The notes beneath the pieces are model-generated. The model was not told where the DNA came from, ran no database searches, and saw nothing but the letters and a program-made list of their open reading frames with translations. Shown here one piece after another: positions 1 to 8,949 of a DNA stretch of 42,866 nt (the first letter of the stretch is position 1; every line of letters starts with the position of its first letter). Made by a program: the position numbers and the translations under genes. The stretch comes from Burkholderiaceae bacterium. Lineage in GTDB: Bacteria > Pseudomonadota > Gammaproteobacteria > Burkholderiales > Burkholderiaceae_C. Location: positions 81,322-124,187 of the forward strand of contig JAKOND010000210.1 of NCBI GenBank assembly GCA_022702125.1, in the 5' to 3' direction.

Positions 1-753
1 CCCGAACCGCCTTCGGCCCTCTTCTCCATCGCATCCCTGCCGGCCGAGGTGCTGGCCCAGCGCCCGGACGTGTTCCAGGCCGAGCAGGAGGTCGCGGCCG
101 TCAGCGCCGAGGTCGGCCAGGCCGAGGCCCAGCGCTACCCGCGGCTGACGGTCGGCGGCTCGATCGGCAAGATCTACTACAGCGGATCGACCCTGTCGGG
201 CGATGCCAGCACCTGGTCCGTCGGGCCGCTGCAGCTGTCGCTGCCGCTGTTCGACGGCGGCCGGCGGGTGGCCAACGCCGAGTCGGTGCGCACCCGCTAC
301 GGCGAGGCCGCCGATTCCTACCGCGCCCGGGTGCGCCAGGCGGTGCGCGAGGTCGAGGAGGCGCTGGTCAACCTGCAGGCCACCGCCGACCGCGCGGGCG
401 ACGCCGCCACCGCCGCGCGCGGCTACCGCGACGCCTTCGAGGGCACCCAGGCGCGCTACAAGGCCGGCCTGACCAGCCTGCTGCAGATGGAGGACGCGCG
501 CCGCACCGCGCTGGCCGCCGAGAACACGCTGGTCCAGCTGCGCCGCGAGCGCATGGACGCCTGGATCGCCCTCTACCGCGCCGCCGGCGGCGGCTGGGAC
601 CGCGCCCAGGACCCCGCCGCGGCCGACGCGGCCGCCCGCGCCCTGGCCGACCGCAGCCGGCCGGCGCCCGCCGCCCCGGGCACCCCAGCGGCCATCCCCG
701 CCGTCCCCCCCGCCGCCACGCCGGTCGCCGCCGCCGCGTCCGCGCGCCCCTGA
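1..753 (+). CDS. Outer-membrane efflux channel, TolC/NodT family (5' end outside window)
   Basis: C-terminal part of an outer-membrane factor that lets an RND pump discharge drugs or metals across the outer membrane. The reading frame is open from base 1, before any start codon, so the N-terminus lies upstream. Visible family marks are the LPAEVLAQRPDV segment (the repeat-boundary motif usually read as LPxxLLxRRPDV), GPLQLSLPLFDGGRR in the second beta-strand region, and long Ala/Glu/Arg-rich helices. The protein ends in a Pro/Ala-rich low-complexity tail of about 45 residues, longer than usual. It sits 77 nt before the adaptor and pump genes, so the three form an efflux operon. Substrate cannot be told from sequence alone. 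Confidence 0.9.
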   Translation, partial: PEPPSALFSIASLPAEVLAQRPDVFQAEQEVAAVSAEVGQAEAQRYPRLTVGGSIGKIYYSGSTLSGDASTWSVGPLQLSLPLFDGGRRVANAESVRTRYGEAADSYRARVRQAVREVEEALVNLQATADRAGDAATAARGYRDAFEGTQARYKAGLTSLLQMEDARRTALAAENTLVQLRRERMDAWIALYRAAGGGWDRAQDPAAADAAARALADRSRPAPAAPGTPAAIPAVPPAATPVAAAASARP

Positions 754-830
754 ACCGCCCCGCGGACCGCCGCCCGCCTTCCGGACCGCGCCGCGCGCCC
801 TTCCCACCTTCCTCCTCATCTCCTTCCGCC

Positions 831-2006
831 ATGCGCAAGCCCACCTCCCAGCCGCTCGCCCTCGCGCTCCTCGCCGCCGCCGTCGTGGCGGCCAGCGGCC
901 TGGCGCTCTTCGCCGTCCGCTCCGACGCCGCCGACCCGCCGCAGGCGGCGCCGGCCCGGCCGGCCCTGACCGTCACCGTCGCCCGCCCCACGCGCAGCGC
1001 GCTGCCGGTGACGCTGGCGGCCAACGGCAGCATCGCCGCCTGGCAGGAGGCCCTGGTCGGCTCCGAGGCCAGCGGCCTGCGGCTGACCGAGGTCAAGGTC
1101 AACGTCGGCGACTGGGTCAAGGCCGGCGACGTGCTCGCCACCTTCTCCTCGGCCACGCCCAAGGCCGAAGTGGCCCAGGCCCGCGCCAGCCTGCTGGAGG
1201 CCGAGGCCTCCGCCGCCGACGCGCAGGCCAACGCCGCGCGCGCCCGCACGCTGGAGAACTCCGGCGCGCTGAGCCAGTCGCAGATCAACCAGTACCTCAC
1301 CGCCGCGCAGACCTCCAAGGCGCGGGTGGCCGCCGCGAAGGCGATGCTCGACGCGCAGCAGCTGCGCCTGGGCTTCGCCGAGGTCCGCGCGCCCGACAGC
1401 GGCGTCATCTCCGCGCGCAGCGCCACCGTCGGCGCGGTGGTCGGCCCGGGCACCGAGCTGTTCCGGATGGTGCGGCGCGGCCGCCTCGAATGGCGCGCCG
1501 AGGTCACCGCCGCCGACCTGGGCCGGCTGCGCCCCGGCACCCGCGCCACGGTGGTCGCCGCCGGCGGCACGCCGCTGCACGGCACGGTGCGCAGCGTCGC
1601 GCCGACGGTCGATCCGCAGACCCGCATGGGCCTGGTCTACGTGGACCTGCCCACCCCCGCGCCGGGCGCCGACAGCCCGGCCAAGGCCGGCATGTTCGCC
1701 CGCGGCAGTTTCGCGCTCGGCAACTCGCAGGCGCTGACGGTGCCGCAGGCGGCGGTGGTGGTGCGCGAGGCCTTCAGCTACGTCTTCGCGGTCGGCGAGG
1801 ACGGCCGGGTCGCCCAGCGCAAGGTGCAGGTCGGCCGCCAGCTCGGCGACCGGGTCGAAGTGACCGCCGGCCTGGAGCCCGAGACCCGCATCGCGGTGCG
1901 GGGCGCCGGCTTCCTGGGCGACGGCGACCTGGTGCGCATCGCGGAAGATGCGCCGCCGAATGCGGCGCCGGCCAAGGCGAAATCCGCGTCGGCAGCTACC
2001 AAATAA
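831..2006 (+). CDS. RND efflux periplasmic adaptor (membrane fusion protein)
   Basis: 391-residue adaptor that bridges the inner-membrane pump and the outer-membrane channel. An N-terminal hydrophobic segment (about residues 9-28) acts as signal or anchor. A lipoyl-like half-motif (VKVNVGDWVKAGDVLA, about 85-100) is followed by an Ala-rich coiled-coil hairpin (about 105-180), the second lipoyl half (VRAPDSGVISARSA, about 185-198), a beta-barrel domain and a membrane-proximal domain. No good Shine-Dalgarno precedes the ATG; the upstream sequence is pyrimidine-rich. The stop lies 19 nt before the pump start, so the genes are almost certainly cotranscribed. The C-terminus is a short Ala/Lys-rich tail. 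Confidence 0.93.
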   Translation: MRKPTSQPLALALLAAAVVAASGLALFAVRSDAADPPQAAPARPALTVTVARPTRSALPVTLAANGSIAAWQEALVGSEASGLRLTEVKVNVGDWVKAGDVLATFSSATPKAEVAQARASLLEAEASAADAQANAARARTLENSGALSQSQINQYLTAAQTSKARVAAAKAMLDAQQLRLGFAEVRAPDSGVISARSATVGAVVGPGTELFRMVRRGRLEWRAEVTAADLGRLRPGTRATVVAAGGTPLHGTVRSVAPTVDPQTRMGLVYVDLPTPAPGADSPAKAGMFARGSFALGNSQALTVPQAAVVVREAFSYVFAVGEDGRVAQRKVQVGRQLGDRVEVTAGLEPETRIAVRGAGFLGDGDLVRIAEDAPPNAAPAKAKSASAATK

Positions 2007-2025
2007 AGAGCAGAGGGCACGCGCC

Positions 2026-5000
2026 ATGAACGTTTCCTCCTGGTCGATCAAGAACCCGATCCCCGCGCTGATGCTCTTCGTGATGCTGACGTTCGCGGGG
2101 CTGCTGTCCTTCAACGCGATGAAGGTGCAGAACTTCCCCGACATCGACCTGCCCACGGTCAGCGTCGTCGCGCTGCTGCCGGGCGCCGCGCCCGGCCAGC
2201 TCGAGACCGACGTGGCCCGCAAGATCGAGAACTCGATCGCCACCACGCAGGGCCTCAAGCACATCCACACCACGGTGCAGGACGGCACCGTGACCATCCT
2301 GGCCGAGTTCCGCCTGGAGAAGCCGGTGCAGGAAGCGGTGGACGACGTGCGCTCGGCCGTCGGCCGGGTGCGCGCCGACCTGCCGGCCGACCTGCGCGAC
2401 CCGATCATCACCAAGGTGGACCTGGCCGGCCAGCCGGTGCTGGCCTTCACCATCGCGTCGAGCCGGCTCGACGAGGAAGGCCTGTCCTGGTTCGTCGACG
2501 ACACCGTCGCGCGACGGCTGCTGGCGGTGCCCGGCGTGGGCGCGGTCAACCGGGTGGGCGGCGTGACCCGCGAGGTGCGGGTGGCGCTCGACCCGCTGCG
2601 GCTGCAGGCGCTCGGCGCCACCGCGTCCGAGATCTCGCGCCAGCTGCGCCAGGTGCAGAACGAGAGCGCCGGCGGCCGCACCGACCTGGGCGGCGGCGAG
2701 CAGCCGGTGCGCACCCTGGCCACGGTGAAGTCCGCGGCCGAGCTGGCCGACCTGCAGCTCGCGCTGATGGACGGCCGGCGCATCCGCCTGGCCGACGTCG
2801 CCACCGTCACCGACACGGTGGCCGAGCGCCGCGCCACCGCGCTGCTCGACGGCAAGCCGGTGGTCGGCTTCGAGATCGCCCGCAGCCGCGGCGCGAGCGA
2901 GGTCGAGGTCGGCGCCGCGGTCCACCAGGCCCTCGACCAGCTCAAGGCGCAGCACCCCGACATCGCGCTCACCGAGGCCTTCAACTTCGTCACCCCGGTG
3001 GCCGAGGAATACGCCGGCTCGATGCACCTGCTCTACGAGGGCGCCATCCTCGCGGTGCTGGTGGTCTGGCTCTTCCTGCGCGACTGGCGCGCCACGCTGG
3101 TCTCGGCGGTGGCGCTGCCGCTGTCGGTCATCCCGGCCTTCGCCGGCATGTACTTCCTGGGCTTCTCGGTCAACGTCATCACCCTGCTGGCGCTGTCGCT
3201 GGTGGTCGGCATCCTGGTGGACGACGCCATCGTCGAGGTCGAGAACATCGTGCGCCACCTGCGCATGGGCAAGACGCCCTACCAGGCCGCGATGGAGGCC
3301 GCCGACGAGATCGGTTTGGCGGTGGTCGCCACCACCTTCACCCTGATCGCCGTCTTCCTGCCGACCGCCTTCATGAGCGGTATCGCCGGCCGCTTCTTCA
3401 AGCAGTTCGGCTGGACCGCGGCGCTGGCGGTGTTCGCCTCGCTGGTGGTGGCGCGGGTGCTCACGCCGATGATGGCCGCCTACCTCCTGAAACCCATCGT
3501 GCATCCGGAGAAGGACCCGCGCTGGCTCGCCGCCTACATGCGCTGGGTGTCGTGGTGCATGAAGCACCGGCTGGCCACCATGATCGCGGCCACCGTGTTC
3601 TTCTTCGGCTCGATCGCGCTGATCCCGCTGCTGCCCACCGGCTTCATCCCGCCGGACGACAACTCGCAGACCCAGGTCTACCTCGAACTCGCGCCCGGCA
3701 GCACGCTGCAGCAGACCACCGCGCTGGCCGAGCAGGCGCGCGGCCGGCTGATGCAGGTGCCGCACGTGCGCAGCGTCTACACCTCGGTCGGCGGCGGCAA
3801 GGCGGGCAGCGACCCGTTCGCCGACGCCGGCGCCTCCGAGCCGCGCAAGGCCACGCTCACCATCCAGCTCGATCCGCGCACCGAGCGCCCGCGCAAGCAG
3901 GGCATCGAGGCCGAGATCCGCGCCGCGCTGGAGAGCCTGCCAGGCGTGCGGATCAAGGTCGGCCTGGGCGGCGCCAACGACAAGTACGTGCTGGTGCTGG
4001 CCGGCGAGGACCCGCAGGCGCTGGCCACCGCCGCGCGCGCCGTCGAGCGCGACCTGCGCACCATCCCCGGCCTGGGCAACATCGCCTCCACCGCCAGCCT
4101 GGTGCGCCCCGAGATCGCGGTGCACCCGGACTTCGCCCGCGCCGCCGACCTGGGCGTGACCAGCGCCGCCATCGGCGAGACGCTGCGCATCGCCACCGTG
4201 GGCGACTACGACGTGGCGCTGCCCAAGCTCAACCTCGCGCAGCGCCAGGTGCCGATCGTGGTGCGCCTGGACGACGACGCCCGCAAGGACCTGGGCGTGC
4301 TGCAGCGCCTGGCGGTGCCGGGCAAGCGCGGGCCGGTGCAGATCGGCGAGGTCGCCACGCTGGAGGTGGCGGGCGGCCCGGCGATCATCAACCGCTACGA
4401 CCGCGCCCGGAACATCAACTTCGAGATCGAGCTCTCGGGCCGCGCGCTGGGCGACATCACCAAGGCGGTCAAGGAACTGCCCTCGGTGCGCGCCCTGCCG
4501 CCCGGCGTGCGCGTGACCGAGGTCGGCGACGCGGAGGTCATGGGCGAGCTCTTCGCGAGCTTCGGCCTGGCGATGCTCACCGGCGTGCTGTGCATCTACA
4601 TCGTGCTGGTGCTGCTGTTCAAGGACTTCCTGCACCCGGTGACCATCCTGGCGGCGCTGCCGCTGTCGCTGGGCGGCGCCTTCGTCGGGCTGCTGCTGGC
4701 GGGCAAGAGCTTCTCGATGCCGTCCCTCATCGGGCTGATCATGCTGATGGGCATCGCCACCAAGAACTCGATCCTGCTGGTGGAGTACGCGATCCTGGCG
4801 CGCCGGGAGCACGGCATGAGCCGCTGGGACGCGCTGCGCGATGCCTGCCACAAGCGCGCCCGGCCGATCATCATGACCACCCTGGCCATGGGCGCCGGCA
4901 TGCTGCCGATCGCGCTCGGCACCGGCGCCGCCGACCCGAGCTTCCGCTCGCCGATGGCGGTCGCGGTGATCGGGGGCCTCATCACCTCCACCGTGCTGAG

Positions 5001-5157
5001 CCTGCTGGTGATCCCGGCGGTGTTCACCTACGTGGACGACGTGGGGCTGTGGGTGATGAAGCACCTGCGCCGGCGCCATGCGCGCGGCGCGGGGACCGGC
5101 GCGGCAGCGGCCGATCCGGCGCTGCCCGCGCATCCCGCCACCCCGGCGGAACGCTGA
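2026..5157 (+). CDS. RND multidrug efflux permease, HAE1 family
   Basis: 1043-residue inner-membrane proton/drug antiporter, the usual length for AcrB-like pumps. The start at 2026 is preferred over an in-frame ATG at 1948 because it follows a purine-rich AGAGCAGAGGG and gives the conserved N-terminus MNVSSWSIKNPIPALMLF, with the first membrane helix immediately after. The double aspartate of the proton relay is visible in VGILVDDAIVEVENI (TM4), and the second-half counterpart in LIMLMGIATKNSILLVEYA. Large periplasmic porter domains follow TM1 and TM7. The Asp pair and absence of metal-family features favour the hydrophobic/amphiphilic (HAE1) class over heavy-metal pumps. The exact substrate is unknown; no regulator of the operon lies in the window. 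Confidence 0.95.
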   Translation: MNVSSWSIKNPIPALMLFVMLTFAGLLSFNAMKVQNFPDIDLPTVSVVALLPGAAPGQLETDVARKIENSIATTQGLKHIHTTVQDGTVTILAEFRLEKPVQEAVDDVRSAVGRVRADLPADLRDPIITKVDLAGQPVLAFTIASSRLDEEGLSWFVDDTVARRLLAVPGVGAVNRVGGVTREVRVALDPLRLQALGATASEISRQLRQVQNESAGGRTDLGGGEQPVRTLATVKSAAELADLQLALMDGRRIRLADVATVTDTVAERRATALLDGKPVVGFEIARSRGASEVEVGAAVHQALDQLKAQHPDIALTEAFNFVTPVAEEYAGSMHLLYEGAILAVLVVWLFLRDWRATLVSAVALPLSVIPAFAGMYFLGFSVNVITLLALSLVVGILVDDAIVEVENIVRHLRMGKTPYQAAMEAADEIGLAVVATTFTLIAVFLPTAFMSGIAGRFFKQFGWTAALAVFASLVVARVLTPMMAAYLLKPIVHPEKDPRWLAAYMRWVSWCMKHRLATMIAATVFFFGSIALIPLLPTGFIPPDDNSQTQVYLELAPGSTLQQTTALAEQARGRLMQVPHVRSVYTSVGGGKAGSDPFADAGASEPRKATLTIQLDPRTERPRKQGIEAEIRAALESLPGVRIKVGLGGANDKYVLVLAGEDPQALATAARAVERDLRTIPGLGNIASTASLVRPEIAVHPDFARAADLGVTSAAIGETLRIATVGDYDVALPKLNLAQRQVPIVVRLDDDARKDLGVLQRLAVPGKRGPVQIGEVATLEVAGGPAIINRYDRARNINFEIELSGRALGDITKAVKELPSVRALPPGVRVTEVGDAEVMGELFASFGLAMLTGVLCIYIVLVLLFKDFLHPVTILAALPLSLGGAFVGLLLAGKSFSMPSLIGLIMLMGIATKNSILLVEYAILARREHGMSRWDALRDACHKRARPIIMTTLAMGAGMLPIALGTGAADPSFRSPMAVAVIGGLITSTVLSLLVIPAVFTYVDDVGLWVMKHLRRRHARGAGTGAAAADPALPAHPATPAER

Positions 5158-5180
5158 AAATGAATATGCGCTGAACGGCA

Positions 5181-5242
5181 GCCGGCGGCGGTCGATGCCG
5201 CCGCCGGCAATCCGTTGCAGCCGTGCAACGGAAGGAAATTTT
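5181..5242 (+). terminator. Tandem hairpins after the efflux operon
   Basis: Two perfect inverted repeats follow the pump stop codon: an 11-bp GC stem at 5181-5191/5198-5208 with a 6-nt loop, then a 9-bp stem at 5211-5219/5224-5232 with a GCCG loop. A T5 run follows the second at 5237-5241 after a short spacer. They probably end the efflux transcript and separate it from the iron-regulated receptor. Confidence 0.6.
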
Positions 5243-5290
5243 TCGACGGGCGGCTGGCGCGCCGTTCGTTCAGGAAGCGTTGCGCACTGG

Positions 5291-5312
5291 AAAATCGGAG
5301 TCATTCTCATTT
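5291..5312 (+). promoter_or_regulatory. Fur-like operator before the TonB receptor
   Basis: The stretch contains TCATTCTCATT (5301-5311), which matches the right half of the beta/gammaproteobacterial Fur box (AATGAGAATCATTCTCATT type), preceded by a weaker left half. It lies 24 nt before the receptor start, where repression by Fur-Fe(II) would be expected. Inference from motif and position. Confidence 0.55.
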
Positions 5313-5334
5313 CCAACGTCTGCCCGGCGGCGCC

Positions 5335-7575
5335 ATGTCCCTCCCCTCCTTCGCTCCCAGCCCGATCGCCCTGGCCGCACTGGCCGCCCTCGCCCTGTCG
5401 GCGGCGCCCGCGCTGCGCGCCCAGACCGCCGCCGCCCCGGCCGCGGCCACCCTCTCCACGGTCACAGTGGAAGCCAGCGCCGACGCCTCGGCCGAAGGCC
5501 TGTCCAAGCCCTTCGCCGGCGGCCAGGTGGCGCGCGGCGGCCGCGCCGGCATCCTGGGCACGCAGGACAACCAGGACACGCCGTTCGCCATCACCAGCTA
5601 CACCCACGAGCTGATCCAGAACCAGCAGGCGCGCAGCGTGGGCGACGTGCTGCAGAACGACCCGTCGGTGCGCGTGGCGCGCGGCTTCAGCAACTTCCAG
5701 GAGAGCTACTTCATCCGCGGCTTCCTGCTGAGTTCCGACTACATCGGCTACAACGGCCTCTACAGCCTGCTGCCGCGCCAGTACATCTCGTCGGAACTGT
5801 TCGAGCGGGTCGAGGTGCTGCACGGCGCGAGCGCCTTCCTGACCGGCGCGACCCCCGGCGGCGACGGCATCGGCGGCACGGTCAACCTGCTGCCCAAGCG
5901 GGCCGGCAACGAGCCGCTGAGCCAGGTCACGCTCGGCACCGCCAGCGGATCGCAGTTCTACGCGGCGGCCGACCTGTCGCGCCGCTTCGGCCCGGACGAC
6001 AGCACCGGCATCCGCGTCAACGCGGCGCACCGCGAGGGCGGCACCGGCATCGACCGCGAGAAGGTCCGGCTCGACGTGGCCTCGGTCGGCCTCGACTGGC
6101 GCTCGCGCGCGGCGCGACTGTCGGCCGACATCGGCTACCAGGACCACCGCCTCAATGCCACCCGCACCAACGTCACGCCCGGCGCGGGCGTCACCGCCAT
6201 CCCGCGCGCCCCCGACGCCTCCGGCAACTGGGCGCAGCCCTGGAGCTTCTCCAACGAGCGCGACACCTTCGGCACGGTGCGCGGCGAGTACGACCTGAAC
6301 GACCAGGTCACCGGCTGGTTCGCCGCCGGCGCCCGCCGCGGCCGCGAAGCCAATTCGCTGGGCAACCTGTCGCTGTCGAACAATGCCGGCGCCGGCACCA
6401 CTTACCGCTTCGACAACACCGGCGAGGAAACCGTCAAGACCGGCGAACTCGGCGTGCGCGCGAAGGTGACGACCGGCAGCGTCAAGCATGCGCTGGTGGC
6501 CTCCTACGCCTACTTCGGCTCGGACCGCAAGAACTCCTACACCTTCGATTTCGGCAACACCCAGGCCACCAGCCTCTACAACCCGACGCTCTCGGCGCTG
6601 CCGGCCTTCAGCGCGACCGCCGCCAGCGGCAACCCGGCCGCGCCGGGGCTGACCGCCAGCAAGCGCCTGAGCAGCTTCGCCCTCGGCGACACGCTGTCCT
6701 TCCTGGACGACACGCTGCTGCTCACGCTCGGCGTGCGCCACCAGGTGATCGACACCACCAACTACACCTACGCGACCTTCCGGGGCACCGTGCAGAACAG
6801 CGTGGCGGGCACTCCGAGCGGCTACGACCAGAGCCGCACCAGCCCCGCCGCCGGCATCGTGTTCAAGCCGCGCAAGGACGTGTCGGTGTACGCCAACTAC
6901 ATCGAGGCCCTCTCGCCCGGCGAGACGGCGCCCACGCTGTCGGGCGGCCTGCCGGTGCTCAACGCCGGCACGCAGCTGGCGCCCTACGTCGCCAAGCAGA
7001 AGGAAGTCGGCGTCAAGTACGACGGCGGCCGCCTCGGCGCCAGCGCCGCGCTCTTCAGCACCGACCGGCCGCGCGCGCTGCGCAACGCCGCGGGCTTCTT
7101 CTCGTCGGAAGGCAAGGACACCCACCAGGGCCTGGAAACCACCGTCTTCGGCGAGCCGGTCCGCGGCCTGCGCGTGCTCGGCGGCGTGACGCTGCTCGAC
7201 GCGAAGCAGAAATCCACCGGCAGCGCCGCGACCGACGGCAAGAAGGTCATCGGCGTGCCCGATGCGCAGGCCAGCCTCAGCGCCGAATGGGACGTGCCCG
7301 GCGTGCGCGGCCTGGCGGTCAACGCCCGCGCCACCGCCACCGGCAGCAGCCAGGCCAATGCCACCAACACCCTCCGGGTGCCCGGCTGGACCCGCTTCGA
7401 CCTGGGCGCCCGCTACGCCACCGACATCCAGGGCCGCCTGGTCACGCTGCGCGCCCGCGTCGACAACGTGGCCGACCGCAACTACTGGGCCTCGGTCGGC
7501 GGCTACCCGAACGCCGGCTACCTCGTCCTCGGCGCGCCGCGCGTCTTCAGCCTGAGCGCATCGGTCGATTTCTGA
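5335..7575 (+). CDS. TonB-dependent siderophore receptor
   Basis: 746-residue outer-membrane gated channel for ferric siderophores. Start 5335 is chosen because it gives a clean signal peptide (hydrophobic about 10-25, cleavage near ALRA-Q) and lies just behind the Fur-like site; an in-frame ATG at 5215 adds 40 charged residues with no signal character. A TonB-box-like stretch (STVTVEAS) follows the mature N-terminus, then the plug (TPFAITSYTHELIQNQQ ... VGDVLQNDPSVRV ... YFIRGF ... VEVLHGASAFLTG) and a 22-strand type barrel ending in the terminal phenylalanine needed for BAM assembly (SLSASVDF). The plug matches the siderophore-receptor subgroup. No siderophore synthesis or TonB genes are nearby, so it may serve a foreign siderophore. 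Confidence 0.92.
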   Translation: MSLPSFAPSPIALAALAALALSAAPALRAQTAAAPAAATLSTVTVEASADASAEGLSKPFAGGQVARGGRAGILGTQDNQDTPFAITSYTHELIQNQQARSVGDVLQNDPSVRVARGFSNFQESYFIRGFLLSSDYIGYNGLYSLLPRQYISSELFERVEVLHGASAFLTGATPGGDGIGGTVNLLPKRAGNEPLSQVTLGTASGSQFYAAADLSRRFGPDDSTGIRVNAAHREGGTGIDREKVRLDVASVGLDWRSRAARLSADIGYQDHRLNATRTNVTPGAGVTAIPRAPDASGNWAQPWSFSNERDTFGTVRGEYDLNDQVTGWFAAGARRGREANSLGNLSLSNNAGAGTTYRFDNTGEETVKTGELGVRAKVTTGSVKHALVASYAYFGSDRKNSYTFDFGNTQATSLYNPTLSALPAFSATAASGNPAAPGLTASKRLSSFALGDTLSFLDDTLLLTLGVRHQVIDTTNYTYATFRGTVQNSVAGTPSGYDQSRTSPAAGIVFKPRKDVSVYANYIEALSPGETAPTLSGGLPVLNAGTQLAPYVAKQKEVGVKYDGGRLGASAALFSTDRPRALRNAAGFFSSEGKDTHQGLETTVFGEPVRGLRVLGGVTLLDAKQKSTGSAATDGKKVIGVPDAQASLSAEWDVPGVRGLAVNARATATGSSQANATNTLRVPGWTRFDLGARYATDIQGRLVTLRARVDNVADRNYWASVGGYPNAGYLVLGAPRVFSLSASVDF

Positions 7576-7692
7576 GGCGGTTCGCGGCCGCGCGGCGGCC
7601 GCCCGGCCGGTTGACGCGCCGAAAAAGGCGGTTCGCCCGCGAACTACCTCCCGAAGATGTCACGGGCGCTGCAAAAAGACGGATTCGTTCGC

Positions 7693-7707
7693 GATAATCT
7701 CGCAGGA
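7693..7707 (+). promoter_or_regulatory. -10 box and ribosome site of the HD-GYP-like gene
   Basis: GATAAT (7693-7698) is a good -10 hexamer, followed by AGGA (7704-7707) eight nt before the ATG at 7716. Spacing implies a very short leader. No convincing -35 is seen. Confidence 0.5.
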
Positions 7708-7715
7708 CCTTCGCC

Positions 7716-8945
7716 ATGAATCTTTTTTCGCTCAACGCGGCCTCGATCCCGCTGAACACGCCCCTTCCGTTCGCGTTGCGGGCGCCGACCGGCGTGCTGC
7801 TGGCCCACAAGGGGTTCGTGATCACCAGCCGCGCGCAGGTCGATGAATGGATGACCCGCAACGGCGGCCTGTGCCTCGACTGGGCGGAGTCGCAAGCCTA
7901 CGAACGCGCCTACCGGGGCCGGCTCGACGCCCTGGTGCGGGAAAACCGCCCGCTCGGCCAGATCGCGAACATGCAGATCGAGGCGGGCGCGTTGATGGAT
8001 GCGTCCCGGCCCGCGGCAGCATCGGCACCCCCGGGCATTCCGGTGTGGCCCGACTGGAAGGAGATGCAGGTCCGGGCGACCGCGATCCTGCGCCACCCCA
8101 ACGAGCCGGGCTTCCTCGACAAGGTCGGACGCCTGCACGAGGAATTGATGCACTGGGCGCGCACCCGGCCCGATGCGGTGCTGTTCGCACTGATCCACAC
8201 CGCGCTGCGCAGCATGCACATGTACAGCGCCACCCACGCCATGCTGGTCTGCGTGATGTGCGACATCGCGGCGCGCCAGGTCCTGCAGTGGCCCGAGGCC
8301 AAGATCGTGTCCCTGGGACGTGCCGCCCTCACGATGAACATCAGCATGACCGAGATGCAGGACCATCTCGCCCTGCAGGCCGAGCCGACCAGCGAATGGC
8401 AGCTGGCGGTGATCGGCCAGCATGCCCAGCGTTCGCGGGACATCCTGGCGTCGCTCGGCGTGGACGATCCGCTGTGGCTGGGCGCGATCGAGCAGCACCA
8501 CACCAAGGACACCGGCAGCCTCGCGTCGCTGGAGCCGGCACGGCGCGTCGCGCAGGTCATCGAGCGCGCCGACGTGTTCTCGGCGCGCATGTCGATGCGC
8601 AACTCGCGCGAATCGCTCTCCTCCACCATGGCCATGCAGGCCAGCTACCTCGACCACCACAACAAGGTGGACGAAGTCGGCTCGGCCATGATCAAGGCGC
8701 TGGGCCTCTATCCGCCCGGCTCCTTCGTGCGGCTGGCCAGCGGCGAGGTGGCGGCGGTGCTGCAGCGCGGCGCGAATGCCACCTCGCCCCGGGTGGCGGC
8801 GGTGCTCAACCGGGAAGGCATGCCCCTGGGCGTGACGGCGGTGCGGGACACGGCGCAGCCCGCCTACAAGGTGGTCGCCAGCGTGGCCCGGCACGACGTG
8901 CGGATCGAACTGCAGCTCACGCAGATGCTGCAGCTGATCGGCTAG
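7716..8945 (+). CDS. HD-GYP-like protein with degenerate active site
   Basis: 409-residue soluble protein with no signal peptide or membrane helix. The N-terminal 110 residues resemble the short domain that precedes HD-GYP cyclic-di-GMP phosphodiesterase domains. The middle keeps the HD-GYP helix pattern: a His in YSATHAMLV, a His in VIGQHAQRS, the HH of AIEQHH and the Asp of VIERADVFSARM. The canonical LHDIGK signature is replaced by LTMNISM, and HHERxDGxGYP by HHTKDTGS, so the HD dyad and the GYP motif are missing. It is therefore probably not a working phosphodiesterase; a c-di-GMP-binding, scaffolding or regulatory role is inferred. The gene converges on the next with a 4-bp gap. Confidence 0.75.
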   Translation: MNLFSLNAASIPLNTPLPFALRAPTGVLLAHKGFVITSRAQVDEWMTRNGGLCLDWAESQAYERAYRGRLDALVRENRPLGQIANMQIEAGALMDASRPAAASAPPGIPVWPDWKEMQVRATAILRHPNEPGFLDKVGRLHEELMHWARTRPDAVLFALIHTALRSMHMYSATHAMLVCVMCDIAARQVLQWPEAKIVSLGRAALTMNISMTEMQDHLALQAEPTSEWQLAVIGQHAQRSRDILASLGVDDPLWLGAIEQHHTKDTGSLASLEPARRVAQVIERADVFSARMSMRNSRESLSSTMAMQASYLDHHNKVDEVGSAMIKALGLYPPGSFVRLASGEVAAVLQRGANATSPRVAAVLNREGMPLGVTAVRDTAQPAYKVVASVARHDVRIELQLTQMLQLIG

Positions 8946-8949
8946 CGCC

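Noticed and set aside
1996-7125. 1709-codon open frame on the minus strand across the efflux and receptor genes
   Set aside because: It is the complement of well-supported genes; the protein is low-complexity Arg/Gly/Ala/His-rich and has no family motif. Long shadow frames are expected at this GC content.
7584-7605. GCGGCCGC repeats after the siderophore receptor as a terminator
   Set aside because: Self-complementary GC sequence is common at this composition, and there is no T-tract.
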